Notes: generated by a model not told the origin, from the letters alone. DNA of 64,000 bases from Rhizobium phaseoli (GCF_010668805.1 NZ_WUFT01000013.1:62001-126000); one strand, 5' to 3'. Shown: positions 16,755 to 26,703, numbered from the stretch's first letter. Numbers and translations: made by a program.

Positions 16755-17528
16755 GGATTCCTCCCACTTGTTGATGCCTCAAGCTGCAACCGATGCAGTC
16801 GATGGCAACCTTTCCTTCGGCCTGCCTCCTCTGCAGCCCGGTATTCACAACGCGCCGGATATCGCCGCATCGGGCGATATTCGAATTTCACGAATGGACA
16901 GATTGGATGAAGGGAGAGAGTGAACACGATAGGTCTTGCCTGTCGTTCCGCTCGTCATCGCCGCCGCAATCGTCGATCTGCTGCGTAAGCGCCGGTTTCG
17001 GGCTCCAGAACCTCCTTTCGATCCATTTCGATATCTTTCCGGTTCTCTCCGGTGATCTCCTTGCGGATTCAGTTCTTATAACAGCTGCCGGGCGGCCGGA
17101 CCGGCCTTCCATTGGTTCATGTCGCCGGTTTGCGAGGCGGCGCCTTGAACACCATAAGAAAACCACGCGGGGCGGAAAACAGCGCCCAAAAAAACGACAT
17201 GGGTGCAATTCAAAGACGACGTCGGCGAAGCTGCGGCGGCATGCCGCTCAAGCGAATACGTTGGCCCCCGGAATAGGGCGGTTTTCCGGATCGCTTCAGA
17301 AATTTGATGCAGGCCTCTGATCAAATAGTTTGAGCGATGATATCGCCCGCTGTCGAGCCTCAGCTTATGCTCTGGAGCCTGATTTGGCCAATTGGCCGTC
17401 TTGCCGTGATCACATCTGCTCGGCCCGCAGCAGGCGCCGTTTTCAATCGTGATTGGACATCGGCTTCGACCTGAGCCACGCTGTTTTTGGGAGCGGACCA
17501 TCTATTTTTGCGAAGATAGGAGGCCGGA
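16755..17528. other. gene-free stretch
   Basis: No frame here has conserved motifs, a good ribosome site or codon use like the neighbours; the open frames are shadows. It should contain the promoters of fdhA (minus) and of the hypothetical gene at 17529 (plus). A small inverted repeat (TTCGaatttCACGAA around 16880) is the only visible structure. It may be decayed coding sequence. Confidence 0.5.
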
Positions 17529-17963
17529 ATGGAACAGTATGCACTGGAGCAACTGAAAGCAGTTGCAAAGGTCAGCACGACCTGTAAGCGCCTTGAATTA
17601 ACGCGGCGCGAACGCATTGAACGGTGGGCTGAATGTCTCGAACGCAGCCCCAGACCGTATCTTAGAACGCTTCACGAAACCGAATATCAGCCGATCGCAG
17701 ACCGGTTTGCCCTGCGGGATGACGACACACCGATTTCTGTTGCATTCGCTGACCCCATCCTGCGGGCGGCAGGAATGGAAAATGACAGCTATGGGGAGGC
17801 CAGACGGTTCTTCGAACTGAGCGACGAGCAGTTGCACGATGTTGTCTGCTTTTGCCATTTTGGTGAACGCGTCAGCGCGGCGACAGTCGCTCGTCGCGTG
17901 CGAAAGATGGCAGATCGCAGTCCAAGCGGTTTTTTCGCTCAGCTCCGTGCGTTCTTTGGCTAG
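17529..17963 (+). CDS. conserved hypothetical protein
   Basis: A 144-residue soluble protein with no signal peptide or membrane segment. It is basic at the N-terminus (CKRLELTRRERIERWAECLER) and contains a C-x-C-H-F-G stretch (VVCFCHFGERVSAATVARRV) near residue 110. A strong ribosome site (AGGAGGCCGGA) precedes the ATG and its codon use resembles real genes nearby. I have an impression of similar proteins in Bradyrhizobium and Rhizobium but no function. The CxCH pattern could bind a metal, which is speculation. Confidence 0.65.
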   Translation: MEQYALEQLKAVAKVSTTCKRLELTRRERIERWAECLERSPRPYLRTLHETEYQPIADRFALRDDDTPISVAFADPILRAAGMENDSYGEARRFFELSDEQLHDVVCFCHFGERVSAATVARRVRKMADRSPSGFFAQLRAFFG

Positions 17964-18108
17964 CGGTCAGTAGCGCTATGCGCTGTCTGGCGGTTTGTGA
18001 ACGGTCAACCTGATCGTTTTGGCGAGTGGCCCGCTCTGGCCCCTCCCCGAAAGCGATGGTGTTGGCATGCCTCGTCGCATTGCGTCTCGTGCTGCGGCCA
18101 CTTGACAT

Positions 18109-19011
18109 TTAGTTACGTGACCACCGGCCCCGATTGAAGTCGACCGCCGTGTGCCAGCACACGGCGCCGAGGATGATCGCGCCGCCGAAATAGGTGGCGA
18201 CGGGCGGCTGTTCCGAAAACAGCAGCCAGACCCAGAAGGGCGTCAGCACGATTTCCATCGTGCCGATCAGCGCTGCCTCGGCTGGCGGCATCCGCTTCGC
18301 CCCGGCAAGGAAGAGCACCAGAGCGAGGGAGAAATTGGTCGCGCCGAAGGCGGCAAGGACGATCCAGTTGTGCAGGTCGAGCGAACCGACCGAACCGAAC
18401 GGCGCGAAGATGACCAGGGTCAGAAAAGCGCTGACGACGGTCGGCGGCAGGCTCGGCACGCTGGGATCGATGCGCGGAATGATGATGACGAGCGCAAACG
18501 ACGCGGTCATGCCGAGCGCCAGCAGGTCGCCCCAGCCGGTGCCCCCGCCGATCGACGAGGCGACGATGACCGCAACGCCGAAGAGCGAGACGCCGCCGGC
18601 AATCAGCGTCCGCCTGGCGACCCTCTCCTTGAGGATGAGCCATCCGAACAAGGCGGCGATGAACGGCGTCGTCGCATAGATCATCGTCACATTGGCGACG
18701 GTGGTCATGTAGAGCGCTCCGATGAAGCAGCCCTGACTGAAGGTCTGGCAGGCGATCATCGCAAGTCCCGAGGGATGGAAAACGGAACGCCATTGCCGCC
18801 GCGAGATGCCCCCTTCGAGGAAAAGGCAGGGGATCAGCAGAAACAGGCCGCCGAACAACGATCGCCAGGCAATCGCCGTCCATACGTCGGTCGTGAGCAG
18901 CCGCGCGTAAACGCCGCTCGCACTCCAGGCAAGCGTCGCGGCAACGATGAGAAGCACACCCTTCTCGTGCTCGCTGCCTGCGAGGCGTGTGGTCGGATTT
19001 TCAATGGTCAC
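18109..19011 (-). CDS. EamA/DMT-family transporter
   Basis: A ~300-residue membrane protein with ten predicted helices in two EamA repeats; the first starts GVLLIVAATLAWSASGVYAR, the second repeat after GGGTGWGDLLALGMTA. Members export amino acids or metabolites. The start is set at a GTG (19011), because the extension to ATG 19101 adds a polar, non-typical 30 residues and would leave only 22 bases to the divergent LysR gene. The LysR regulator next door is the likely controller. Substrate unknown. Confidence 0.82.
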   Translation of the reverse strand: MTIENPTTRLAGSEHEKGVLLIVAATLAWSASGVYARLLTTDVWTAIAWRSLFGGLFLLIPCLFLEGGISRRQWRSVFHPSGLAMIACQTFSQGCFIGALYMTTVANVTMIYATTPFIAALFGWLILKERVARRTLIAGGVSLFGVAVIVASSIGGGTGWGDLLALGMTASFALVIIIPRIDPSVPSLPPTVVSAFLTLVIFAPFGSVGSLDLHNWIVLAAFGATNFSLALVLFLAGAKRMPPAEAALIGTMEIVLTPFWVWLLFSEQPPVATYFGGAIILGAVCWHTAVDFNRGRWSRN

Positions 19012-19123
19012 GCAGATGGTCTCGAAGAAGGAAGTCGAACGCGGTTCATTCCTGCGCCCGGAATTGACATTCGGCAAATGAATAGTAGTGATAGCTGTCA
19101 TCGATTTTTTCTATGGCTATTTC

Positions 19124-19993
19124 ATGCAAGCACCAATCGAGAGCGACCTGCTGAGGACCTTCCTGGTCGTCGCCGAAACGTCGAACTTCTCCGCGGCTGC
19201 CCAGCGCATCGGGCGGACGCAATCGGCCATCAGCACCCAGATCAAGAGGCTCGAGGCAGCGATCGGCGAAAGCCTTTTCGAGCGTGGCGCCCGCGGCGTG
19301 CTGCTGACGCGCCAGGGCATGCAACTGGTGCCTTATGCTCGCAGGGTGATCGATCTCTTGAACGAAGCCGCCGTGACGATCCGCAGCAAGCCGCTCGACG
19401 GACCGGTGCGTATCGGAATTCCCGAAGAGTATAGCCAGACGGTGCTGCCGGCAGCCCTTGCGGCTTTCGCGGTGCGCCATCCGGCGGTCGAGGTCACCGT
19501 TTCCTGTGACTACACGGTTCGCAACCTTGCTGCCCTGGAACGGGACGAACTCGATCTGGCTGTCGTTTTCGACTGGAGCGATCAGAACAAGGGCGAGGTT
19601 CTCTGCATCGATCCCACAGTCTGGGTCACATCGATGGTCCATCGGCTGCATGACATTGATCCGCTGCCCGTTGCGACCTATCGCAACTCCACCTGGTCGC
19701 GCGATTTTGCGCTGCGGTCGCTGGAGCAGATCGGCCGCAACTACCGGATCGCCTTCATCGCCGATACCGGCTCGGGGCTGAAGAATGCCGTGACCGCGGG
19801 CCTTGCCGTCACCACGCTTTCGCGCAGCAGCATCCCGCCCGGCTGCCGGGAACTGACCGCCGAAGACGGTTTTCCGCCGGTCGATTCCTCGAAGGTTGTG
19901 CTCCGCCGCAGCACGTATCGCTCCAGCGAAGCCGTGCGGGTGCTTGCCGAGATGGTGCGCGACGCTTTCCAGCCTATGGCGTCGCCGGTATGA
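19124..19993 (+). CDS. LysR-family transcriptional regulator
   Basis: A 289-residue LysR protein. The N-terminal helix-turn-helix is LLRTFLVVAETSNFSAAAQR followed by IGRTQSAISTQIKRLE, and the rest is the two-lobed inducer-binding domain (RIGIPEEYSQTVLPAALAAF at its start). ATG 19124 is preferred to 19088, which adds a non-family leader. It is divergent from the EamA exporter and probably controls it; its 3' end overlaps the convergent GlxA-type gene by 20 bases. Confidence 0.85.
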   Translation: MQAPIESDLLRTFLVVAETSNFSAAAQRIGRTQSAISTQIKRLEAAIGESLFERGARGVLLTRQGMQLVPYARRVIDLLNEAAVTIRSKPLDGPVRIGIPEEYSQTVLPAALAAFAVRHPAVEVTVSCDYTVRNLAALERDELDLAVVFDWSDQNKGEVLCIDPTVWVTSMVHRLHDIDPLPVATYRNSTWSRDFALRSLEQIGRNYRIAFIADTGSGLKNAVTAGLAVTTLSRSSIPPGCRELTAEDGFPPVDSSKVVLRRSTYRSSEAVRVLAEMVRDAFQPMASPV

Positions 19994-20960
19994 TGCGCCG
20001 GCGCAGTCGGCGCCTCGTCTCGGAGGGGCTCTCGGAGAAACTCGCCCGGTAGCTTCTCGCAAAGGCCGAAGCCGAATTGAAGCCGGTCGCCGCGGCGATG
20101 TCGGCGAACGAGGCTGTCGTCTCGATCACCTTGCGGCGCGCTGCGTTCAGGCGTAGCGCCAGATAATGCACATGCGGCGGCGCGCCGATGCTCTGCTGGA
20201 AGAGATCCTGCAGATGCCGGGCGCTGACGCCGACCCTGCGGGCCAGCCGCGCGAGGATCAGAGGCTGCTCGATATGCTCCTCCATCAGCCGCACCGCCTG
20301 CGTCACGCGGGAATCCTGCATGTGCAGTCCCGCCGAGGCCGCGGCAAGCGGCTCGTCCGCATGGAAGGACGGCTGCTCGTAGCGGAACAGCCGGCTGACT
20401 TCGAGCGCCAGCGAATAGCCTTGCCGTTGTCTGATCACCTCCAGCATCAGATCGACAGTCGGAAGCGATCCCGATGTCGTCAGCCGCTTACCGTCGATGA
20501 CGAAACGATCCTTGACGGCCCGCACCTCAGGATAGGCCAGTGCAAAATCCTCATAGTCTTCCCAATGAACGGTTGCCGATAGGCCATCGAGCAGGCTTGC
20601 CTCGGCCAGCAGCCAGGTACCGGACTCAATGCCGGCGATTGTCGTACGGTAGCGGGCGGCCTGCGACAGCTGCATCTTCAGCGCCGGCGTCGCGCTGCGG
20701 CGCCAATTATAACTCGCAAGCACGAACAGCGGCGCTTCGTCCCGCGTCGCCTGGAACATCCCCTGGGCCGGGATGGCGATATCGCTGGTGGTCGGGACCG
20801 GCGCTCCGTCCGGCGTCAGCAGCCGCCAGCGATAGAGTTCGCTGCCGGCGATGCGGTTGGCGCCGCGCAAAGGCTCGATGACAGAGGCGATCAGGATCAG
20901 GTTCGCATCCGGCAGGACGAGAAGATCGATATCAAGCCGTTCCGTCGATCGTTGCAGCAA
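19974..20960 (-). CDS. GlxA-family transcriptional regulator (DJ-1/PfpI plus AraC), CdhR-like
   Basis: A ~328-residue protein with an N-terminal DJ-1/PfpI-like amidotransferase fold (catalytic-looking region GIESGTWLLAEASLL, with no nucleophile Cys) and a C-terminal AraC double helix-turn-helix (LARRVGVSARHLQDLFQQSI, FADIAAATGFNSASAFARSY). The start is taken as a TTG at 20960 with GGAGG five bases upstream; longer frames run into the divergent gene. GlxA-type regulators such as P. aeruginosa CdhR activate carnitine catabolism, and this one is divergent from the carnitine operon, so it is its probable activator with carnitine or a product as signal. Confidence 0.83.
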   Translation of the reverse strand: MLQRSTERLDIDLLVLPDANLILIASVIEPLRGANRIAGSELYRWRLLTPDGAPVPTTSDIAIPAQGMFQATRDEAPLFVLASYNWRRSATPALKMQLSQAARYRTTIAGIESGTWLLAEASLLDGLSATVHWEDYEDFALAYPEVRAVKDRFVIDGKRLTTSGSLPTVDLMLEVIRQRQGYSLALEVSRLFRYEQPSFHADEPLAAASAGLHMQDSRVTQAVRLMEEHIEQPLILARLARRVGVSARHLQDLFQQSIGAPPHVHYLALRLNAARRKVIETTASFADIAAATGFNSASAFARSYRASFSESPSETRRRLRRRIIPATP

Positions 20961-21066
20961 AGCCACCTCCCTGTTGTTCCGATAATGTATCGATGAGTTC
21001 CGAAAATGCAAAGCATCTCCGCCGATCCTGCCGCGTAATGGTCGGTAAGACGGGGAGAACAAAAAC

Positions 21067-21969
21067 ATGCCTCTTGCAATGAACCGCGATGTTTTCATCA
21101 CCTGCGCCGTCACGGGCGCCGGCGATACGATTTCCAGATCCAGCCATGTTCCCATTACTCCCAAGCAGATCGCCGCCTCCGCGATCGACGCCGCCAAGGC
21201 TGGGGCGGCTGTTGTCCATTGCCATGTACGCGATCCGGAAACGGGGGCCGCCAGCCGCCGCAACGATCTCTACAAGGAAGTCACCGACCGCATCCGCTCG
21301 GCGGATATCGACGTCGTCCTCAATCTCACTGCCGGCATGGGCGGGGATATGATCTTCGGGGATGTCGAAAGCCCCCTTCCCCTCAATCCGAAGGGCACGG
21401 ATATGGCAGGGGCCACCGAGCGCGTCAGCCATGTCGCTGAATGCCTGCCGGAGATCTGCACGCTCGACTGCGGCACGATGAACTTCAATCTCGGCGACTA
21501 TGTCATGACCAATACGCCGGCCATGCTGCGGGCGATGGCGAAGAAGATGACGGATCTCGGTGTGCGGCCGGAGATCGAAGCCTTCGACACCGGCCATCTC
21601 TGGTTCGCCAAACAGCTTGCCGAGGAAGGCCTGATAGAAGACCCGGTGCTGATCCAGCTCTGCATGGGCATTCCATGGGGCGCGCCCGACGATCTCAATA
21701 CCTTCATGGCGATGGTCAACAACGTGCCTCAGAGTTGGACCTTCTCGGCCTTTTCGATCGGCCGCAATGCCATGGCTTATCCGGCCGCAGCGGTTCTTGC
21801 CGGCGGCAACGTGCGCGTCGGCCTGGAAGACAACCTCTTCGTCGGCAAGGGCCAGCTCGCCACCAATGCGCATCTCGTCGAAAAGGCCGTGCAGGTGGTC
21901 GAAGGCATGGGGGCGCGGATCATCGGTCCTGAGGACGTTCGCAAGAAGCTGAAGCTGACGAAGCGCTGA
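21067..21969 (+). CDS. beta-keto acid cleavage enzyme (BKACE), dehydrocarnitine cleavage
   Basis: A 300-residue TIM-barrel enzyme of the BKACE family (DUF849). The zinc site H-C-H-V-R-D lies near residue 46. In carnitine catabolism it condenses dehydrocarnitine (3-dehydrocarnitine) with acetyl-CoA, giving acetoacetate and betainyl-CoA. That role is assigned because the next gene is carnitine dehydrogenase fused to a thioesterase, the same order as in S. meliloti. ATG 21067 has GGGGAG upstream; an in-frame ATG at 21079 is possible. Confidence 0.87.
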   Translation: MPLAMNRDVFITCAVTGAGDTISRSSHVPITPKQIAASAIDAAKAGAAVVHCHVRDPETGAASRRNDLYKEVTDRIRSADIDVVLNLTAGMGGDMIFGDVESPLPLNPKGTDMAGATERVSHVAECLPEICTLDCGTMNFNLGDYVMTNTPAMLRAMAKKMTDLGVRPEIEAFDTGHLWFAKQLAEEGLIEDPVLIQLCMGIPWGAPDDLNTFMAMVNNVPQSWTFSAFSIGRNAMAYPAAAVLAGGNVRVGLEDNLFVGKGQLATNAHLVEKAVQVVEGMGARIIGPEDVRKKLKLTKR

Positions 21970-21976
21970 GGATATC

Positions 21977-23467
21977 ATGACCAAGATCAGCAAGGCGGCC
22001 TGTATCGGCGGCGGCGTTATCGGTGGCGGATGGATCGCCCGTTTCCTGCTGGCCGGCATCGACGTCGATGTGTTCGACCCGCATCCGGAAGCGGACCGCA
22101 TCGTCGGCGAGGTGATCGCCAATGCCGGAAGAGCCTATGCCATGCTGACCGGCGCACCGCTGCCGCCGCGCGGCAGGCTGAGCTTCCGCAAGACGCTGGA
22201 AGAGGCCGTTGGCAATGCGGACTGGATCCAGGAAAGCGTGCCGGAAAGACTCGATCTCAAGCGCGGCGTCCTCACCCAGATCGATGCTGTGGCGCGACCC
22301 GACGCGCTGATCGGCTCCTCCACTTCCGGGCTGTTGCCGACCGATCTGCAGCGGGACATGAAGCATCCCGAACGCCTCTTCGTCGCCCATCCTTACAATC
22401 CCGTCTATCTCTTGCCGCTCGTCGAAATCGTCGGCGGCGAGAAGACTTCGGCAGCGACTATCCAGGCGGCGATGGAAAGACTTCCGCCGATCGGCATGAA
22501 GGGCGTCCACATCGCCAAAGAGATCGAGGCCTTCGTCGGCGACCGGCTGCTCGAGGCGCTCTGGCGCGAGGCCTTGTGGCTTATCCATGATGATATCTGC
22601 ACCGTCGAGACACTCGACGACGTCATCCGCTATTCTTTCGGCCTGCGCTGGGCGCAGATGGGCCTGTTCCAGACCTACCGCATCGCCGGCGGCGAAGCCG
22701 GGATGCGCCACTTCCTCGCCCAGTTCGGTCCCTGCCTCGCCTGGCCCTGGACCAAGCTCACCGATGTCGTCGATCTCGACGACGCGCTGATCGAAAAGAT
22801 CGGCCGGCAATCCGACGAACAGGCGGCCGATCTCTCGATCCGCGAACTCGAACGCGTCCGCGACGAAAACCTCGTCGGCATCCTGCAGGCGCTGAAGGGC
22901 GGCGATGGCGGCAAGGGCTGGGGCGCCGGCAAGCTGCTGAAGGATTTCGAGCAATCGCTCTGGGCGCAAGGCGGCGGCGCGACGAAGTCTTTCGGCTCGT
23001 CGAGGCCGCTGCGGCTCGTCGAGACGAAAGTCAGCCCTGCCTGGGTCGACTATAACGGCCATATGACCGAGCACCGCTACCTGCAGGTTTTCGGCGATAC
23101 GACAGATGCATTGCTGCGTTTGATCGGCGTCGATCTCGCTTATGTCGAGGCGGGGCAGAGCTATTACACGGTGGAAACCCACATCCGTCATCTCGGCGAG
23201 GCGAAGCTCGGCCAGGCAATCCATGCGACCTGCCGGATACTGTCCGTCGACGAAAAGCGACTGCATCTCTTCCATACTCTCCACGACACGGCGACGGACG
23301 AAGTTTTCGCAACCGCCGAGCACATGTTGCTGCATGTCGACAGCAAGGCCGGCAAGGCCGTGCCGGCGCCGGCCGCCATGCTCGACAAGGCGAAGGTGAT
23401 CGCGAGTGCCCATGCGGCGTTGGCGCTGCCTGAAGGCGTCGGCCGCCACGTCGGCCAGAAGCGCTAG
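21977..23467 (+). CDS. L-carnitine dehydrogenase fused to betainyl-CoA thioesterase
   Basis: A 496-residue two-domain enzyme. Residues 1-~330 form a 3-hydroxyacyl-CoA dehydrogenase-type fold: the NAD motif GGGVIGGGWIARFL (11-24) and catalytic-site HPYNPVYLLPLVEIVGG near 137. From about residue 340 a hotdog thioesterase follows, with the typical WVDYNGHMTEHRYLQVFGD. The first domain oxidises L-carnitine to dehydrocarnitine; the second hydrolyses betainyl-CoA to glycine betaine and CoA, closing the cycle opened by BKACE. The fusion is known in S. meliloti. It starts 7 bases after BKACE. Confidence 0.9.
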   Translation: MTKISKAACIGGGVIGGGWIARFLLAGIDVDVFDPHPEADRIVGEVIANAGRAYAMLTGAPLPPRGRLSFRKTLEEAVGNADWIQESVPERLDLKRGVLTQIDAVARPDALIGSSTSGLLPTDLQRDMKHPERLFVAHPYNPVYLLPLVEIVGGEKTSAATIQAAMERLPPIGMKGVHIAKEIEAFVGDRLLEALWREALWLIHDDICTVETLDDVIRYSFGLRWAQMGLFQTYRIAGGEAGMRHFLAQFGPCLAWPWTKLTDVVDLDDALIEKIGRQSDEQAADLSIRELERVRDENLVGILQALKGGDGGKGWGAGKLLKDFEQSLWAQGGGATKSFGSSRPLRLVETKVSPAWVDYNGHMTEHRYLQVFGDTTDALLRLIGVDLAYVEAGQSYYTVETHIRHLGEAKLGQAIHATCRILSVDEKRLHLFHTLHDTATDEVFATAEHMLLHVDSKAGKAVPAPAAMLDKAKVIASAHAALALPEGVGRHVGQKR

Positions 23468-23477
23468 GAGGATCAAC

Positions 23478-24638
23478 ATGGATTTCGGTCTCAGCCAAGA
23501 ACAGGAAATGATCGTCGAGACGGTCCGCACCTTCGTCGAAGCCGAAATCTATCCGCATGAGAACGAGGTCGAACGGACCGGCATCGTCCCGCCCGAGCTC
23601 GGCCGCGAGATCCAGCGCAAATGCGTCGATCTCGGCTTCTACGCCTGCAATTTCCCCGAGGAGGTCGGCGGCGCCGGCCTCGACCATGTCACCTTCACGC
23701 TGGTCGAGCGCGAGCTCGGGCGCGGCTCGCTCGGCCTGACGGTTTTCTTCGGTCGGCCCTCGGGCATCTTGATGGCCTGCGAGGGCGAGCAGCGCGAGCG
23801 TTACCTGCTGCCCGCGGTGCGGGGCGAGAAGATCGATGCGCTTGCCATCACCGAGCCGGACGCCGGCTCCGACATGCGCGGCATGAAGTGTGCTGCCCGC
23901 CGTGACGGCGGCGATTTCGTCTTGAACGGCACGAAACATTTCATCTCCCATGCCGACGTCGCCGATTTTGTGATTGTCTTCGCGGCGACTGGCGAGGAGG
24001 AAACGCCGAAGGGCATCAAGAAGAAGATCACCGCTTTCCTGGTGGATCGCGGCACGCCGGGGTTTGAAATCCTGAAGGGCTACGATTCCGTTTCGCATCG
24101 CGGCTACCACAACTCGACGCTTAGCTTCGCAGATTGCCGCATTGCCGAAGCCCAAGTGCTGGGCGAGGTGCATCGCGGCTTCGATATTGCCAACCAATGG
24201 CTTTACGGCACGCGGCTGACGGTTGCCGCCACCTGCGTCGGCCGGGCAAGGCGTATCTTTGAGATGGCCCTGCCCTATGCCGCCGAGCGCAAGCAGTTCG
24301 GCAGGCCGATCGGCGCCAATCAGGGCGTGTCGTTCAAGCTCGCCGATATGATCACCGAAATCGACGCGGCCGAATGGCTGACGCTTTCAGCCGCCTGGCG
24401 GCTCGATGCCGGCCTGTCGGCCGACCGACAGATCGCTTCGGCCAAGCTCTATGCCTCCGAAATGCTGGCACGCGTGACCGACGAGGCGATCCAGATCTTC
24501 GGCGGCATGGGTCTGATGGACGATCTGCCGCTTGCCCGTTTCTGGCGCGATGCGCGGGTCGAGCGCATCTGGGACGGCACATCCGAAATCCAGCGGCATA
24601 TCATCAGCCGCGACCTGCTTCGGCCTCTGGGAGCATGA
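23478..24638 (+). CDS. acyl-CoA dehydrogenase family protein (carnitine cluster)
   Basis: A 386-residue flavoprotein with the standard three-part ACAD fold: LAITEPDAGSD (FAD/substrate), the central beta domain, and the C-terminal RKQFGRPIGANQ-type helix region and IQIFGGMG. At the place of the usual catalytic Glu in (I)YEGT, the sequence reads IWDGTSEIQ, so Asp366 replaces Glu. AGGAGG precedes ATG 23478. In the cluster it probably acts on a carnitinyl-CoA or crotonobetainyl/gamma-butyrobetainyl-CoA thioester together with the synthetase and the hydratase that follow, feeding D-carnitine or related betaines into the pathway. Confidence 0.87.
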   Translation: MDFGLSQEQEMIVETVRTFVEAEIYPHENEVERTGIVPPELGREIQRKCVDLGFYACNFPEEVGGAGLDHVTFTLVERELGRGSLGLTVFFGRPSGILMACEGEQRERYLLPAVRGEKIDALAITEPDAGSDMRGMKCAARRDGGDFVLNGTKHFISHADVADFVIVFAATGEEETPKGIKKKITAFLVDRGTPGFEILKGYDSVSHRGYHNSTLSFADCRIAEAQVLGEVHRGFDIANQWLYGTRLTVAATCVGRARRIFEMALPYAAERKQFGRPIGANQGVSFKLADMITEIDAAEWLTLSAAWRLDAGLSADRQIASAKLYASEMLARVTDEAIQIFGGMGLMDDLPLARFWRDARVERIWDGTSEIQRHIISRDLLRPLGA

Positions 24639-24642
24639 GCCG

Positions 24643-26697
24643 ATGACATCCAGCCCGCTCGACCGCCTGCTCAGACCGCAAACGATCGCCGTCTTCGGCG
24701 GCCGTGAGGCGCGCAGGGTGATCGAACAATGCGACCGCATGGGCTTTTCAGGCAAGATCTGGCCCGTCCATCCCAAACTCGACGAGGTGCTGGGGCGGCC
24801 GTGTTATCGGTCGTTATCCGATCTGCCGTCGGCGCCGGACGCCGCTTTCGTCGGCGTCAACAGGACGCTGACCGTCGAGATCGTACGTAGCCTTTCTGCG
24901 GCCGGCGCCGGCGGGGCGGTCTGTTATGCATCGGGCTTCAGCGAGGCGATGGGCGAACTCGGCGACGGCGCCGAGCTGCAGCAAGCCCTGCTGGAAGCGG
25001 CTGGCGATATGCCCATCCTCGGGCCAAACTGCTACGGGCTGATCAACGGTCTCGACGGCGCGCTCCTCTGGCCCGATCAGCACGGCATGCAGCGGATCGA
25101 ACGAGGTGTGGCGATCCTCACGCAATCCTCCAATATCGCAATCAACCTGACCATGCAGACCCGTGGGCTGCCGATCGCCTATGTGGTCACGGCCGGCAAT
25201 CAGGCGCAGACATCGCTTGCCGACATCGCCTGCGCCCTGATCGACGATCCGCGCGTGACGGCAGTCGGCCTCCATGTCGAAGGTTTCGGCGATCTTGCTT
25301 CCCTGGAATGCCTGGCCGCCGCTGCCCGCCGATCGAGGAAGCCGGTGGTCGTGCTGAAGGTCGGCAGGTCCGAGCAGGCAAAACGCGCGGCGGTGTCGCA
25401 CACTGCCTCGCTTGCCGGCAGCGATGCCGTGGCAGACGCCGTACTCGCTCGTCTCGGCCTCGGCCGTGTCCAGAGCTTGCCGGCGCTGTTGGAAATCCTG
25501 AAGCTGCTGCATGTCGCCGGCCCGCTCGCAAGCCGTTCGATCTCGTCGATGAGCTGCTCGGGCGGCGAGGCTTCGCTGATGGCCGATGCCGCCGTCGGCC
25601 GCAATGTCGAATTCCCACCCCTGCCGCCGCAGCAATTACCGCGTCTGCGGCGGGTCCTCGGCGAGATGGTGACGCTTTCCAATCCGCTCGATTACCACAC
25701 CTTCGTCTGGGGTGATCTCGCGCGCCAGACCGAAGCCTTCAGCGCCATGTTCGAAGGCGGCTATGCCCTCAATCTCGTGATCCTCGACTTCCCGCGCGAT
25801 GACCGCTGCGATGCCTCCGAATGGGCGATGACGGTCGACGCGGTCATCGCTGCTGCCTCCGCCACCGGGGCGCTGGCCGGTATTCTGGCGACACTTCCGG
25901 AAAATATGCCCGAGCCGATCGCCAATCGACTGATGGCAAATGGCATCATTGCCTTTTCAGGCATCGACGAAACCATCATTGCAGTGGAAGTCGCGGCCGG
26001 CATCGGCCAAGCGTGGGGAGCACCACCTCCCCTGCCGCTGCTCGACGTGCCCTGCGTGGACGGCGAGATCGAGACGCTGACGGAAGCCGATGCAAAGACC
26101 GAACTTGCTGCCTGCGGCCTTCCCGTTCCCCGAGGGCTGCAGGCTTTTTCTCCCCGCGAAGCCGGCGAACAGGCCGAACGGCTCGGTTTTCCCGTCGTGC
26201 TGAAGGCTCTCGGCATCGCGCACAAGACCGAGGCCGGGGCTGTCGCGCTCAACCTTAAGGATGTTGAAGCGGTTTCGAACGCGGCGGCGGCCATGCCGCT
26301 GAATGCCGGTTATCTCGTTGAAAAAATGATTGATCCGCCGGTCGCCGAGCTGATTGTCGGTGCGATCCGCGACCCTGTCTTCGGATTGTCGCTCACGCTC
26401 GGAGCGGGCGGAATCCTCGTTGAATTGCTTGAGGATTCGGTCATTCTTCCACTTCCGGCGACGAAAACTGAGATTTACGCGGCGATTTCTCGTCTCAAAC
26501 TTGCAAAATTGATCTATGGCTATCGCGGGCGGCCAAAAGGCGATCTCGACGCCGCGGTCGTCGCTATCGCAGCAGCGGCAGATTATGTCGTAAGGAACGC
26601 GGCATGGCTGGAGGAACTGGACATTAATCCATTGATGGTCCTTCCCGAAGGGCAAGGCGTTGCCGCGGTCGATGCGCTGATACGGCGGAGGAGGTAG
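24643..26697 (+). CDS. NDP-forming acyl-CoA synthetase (acetate-CoA ligase family)
   Basis: A 684-residue single-chain ligase: CoA-binding Rossmann domain (LLRPQTIAVFGGREARR), two succinyl-CoA-synthetase-like domains with the phosphohistidine loop AAVSHTASLAGSD near residue 252, and a C-terminal ATP-grasp domain (FPVVLKALGIAHKTEAGAV). It would activate carnitine or a related betaine as its CoA ester using ATP. It starts 4 bases after the acyl-CoA dehydrogenase stop. The equivalent S. meliloti cluster has the same order of genes. Confidence 0.87.
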   Translation: MTSSPLDRLLRPQTIAVFGGREARRVIEQCDRMGFSGKIWPVHPKLDEVLGRPCYRSLSDLPSAPDAAFVGVNRTLTVEIVRSLSAAGAGGAVCYASGFSEAMGELGDGAELQQALLEAAGDMPILGPNCYGLINGLDGALLWPDQHGMQRIERGVAILTQSSNIAINLTMQTRGLPIAYVVTAGNQAQTSLADIACALIDDPRVTAVGLHVEGFGDLASLECLAAAARRSRKPVVVLKVGRSEQAKRAAVSHTASLAGSDAVADAVLARLGLGRVQSLPALLEILKLLHVAGPLASRSISSMSCSGGEASLMADAAVGRNVEFPPLPPQQLPRLRRVLGEMVTLSNPLDYHTFVWGDLARQTEAFSAMFEGGYALNLVILDFPRDDRCDASEWAMTVDAVIAAASATGALAGILATLPENMPEPIANRLMANGIIAFSGIDETIIAVEVAAGIGQAWGAPPPLPLLDVPCVDGEIETLTEADAKTELAACGLPVPRGLQAFSPREAGEQAERLGFPVVLKALGIAHKTEAGAVALNLKDVEAVSNAAAAMPLNAGYLVEKMIDPPVAELIVGAIRDPVFGLSLTLGAGGILVELLEDSVILPLPATKTEIYAAISRLKLAKLIYGYRGRPKGDLDAAVVAIAAAADYVVRNAAWLEELDINPLMVLPEGQGVAAVDALIRRRR

Positions 26698-26703
26698 CAT
26701 AGG

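Noticed and set aside
16793..17320. 175-residue frame between fdhA and the hypothetical gene
   Set aside because: No recognisable motif, no good ribosome site, and codon pattern unlike neighbours.
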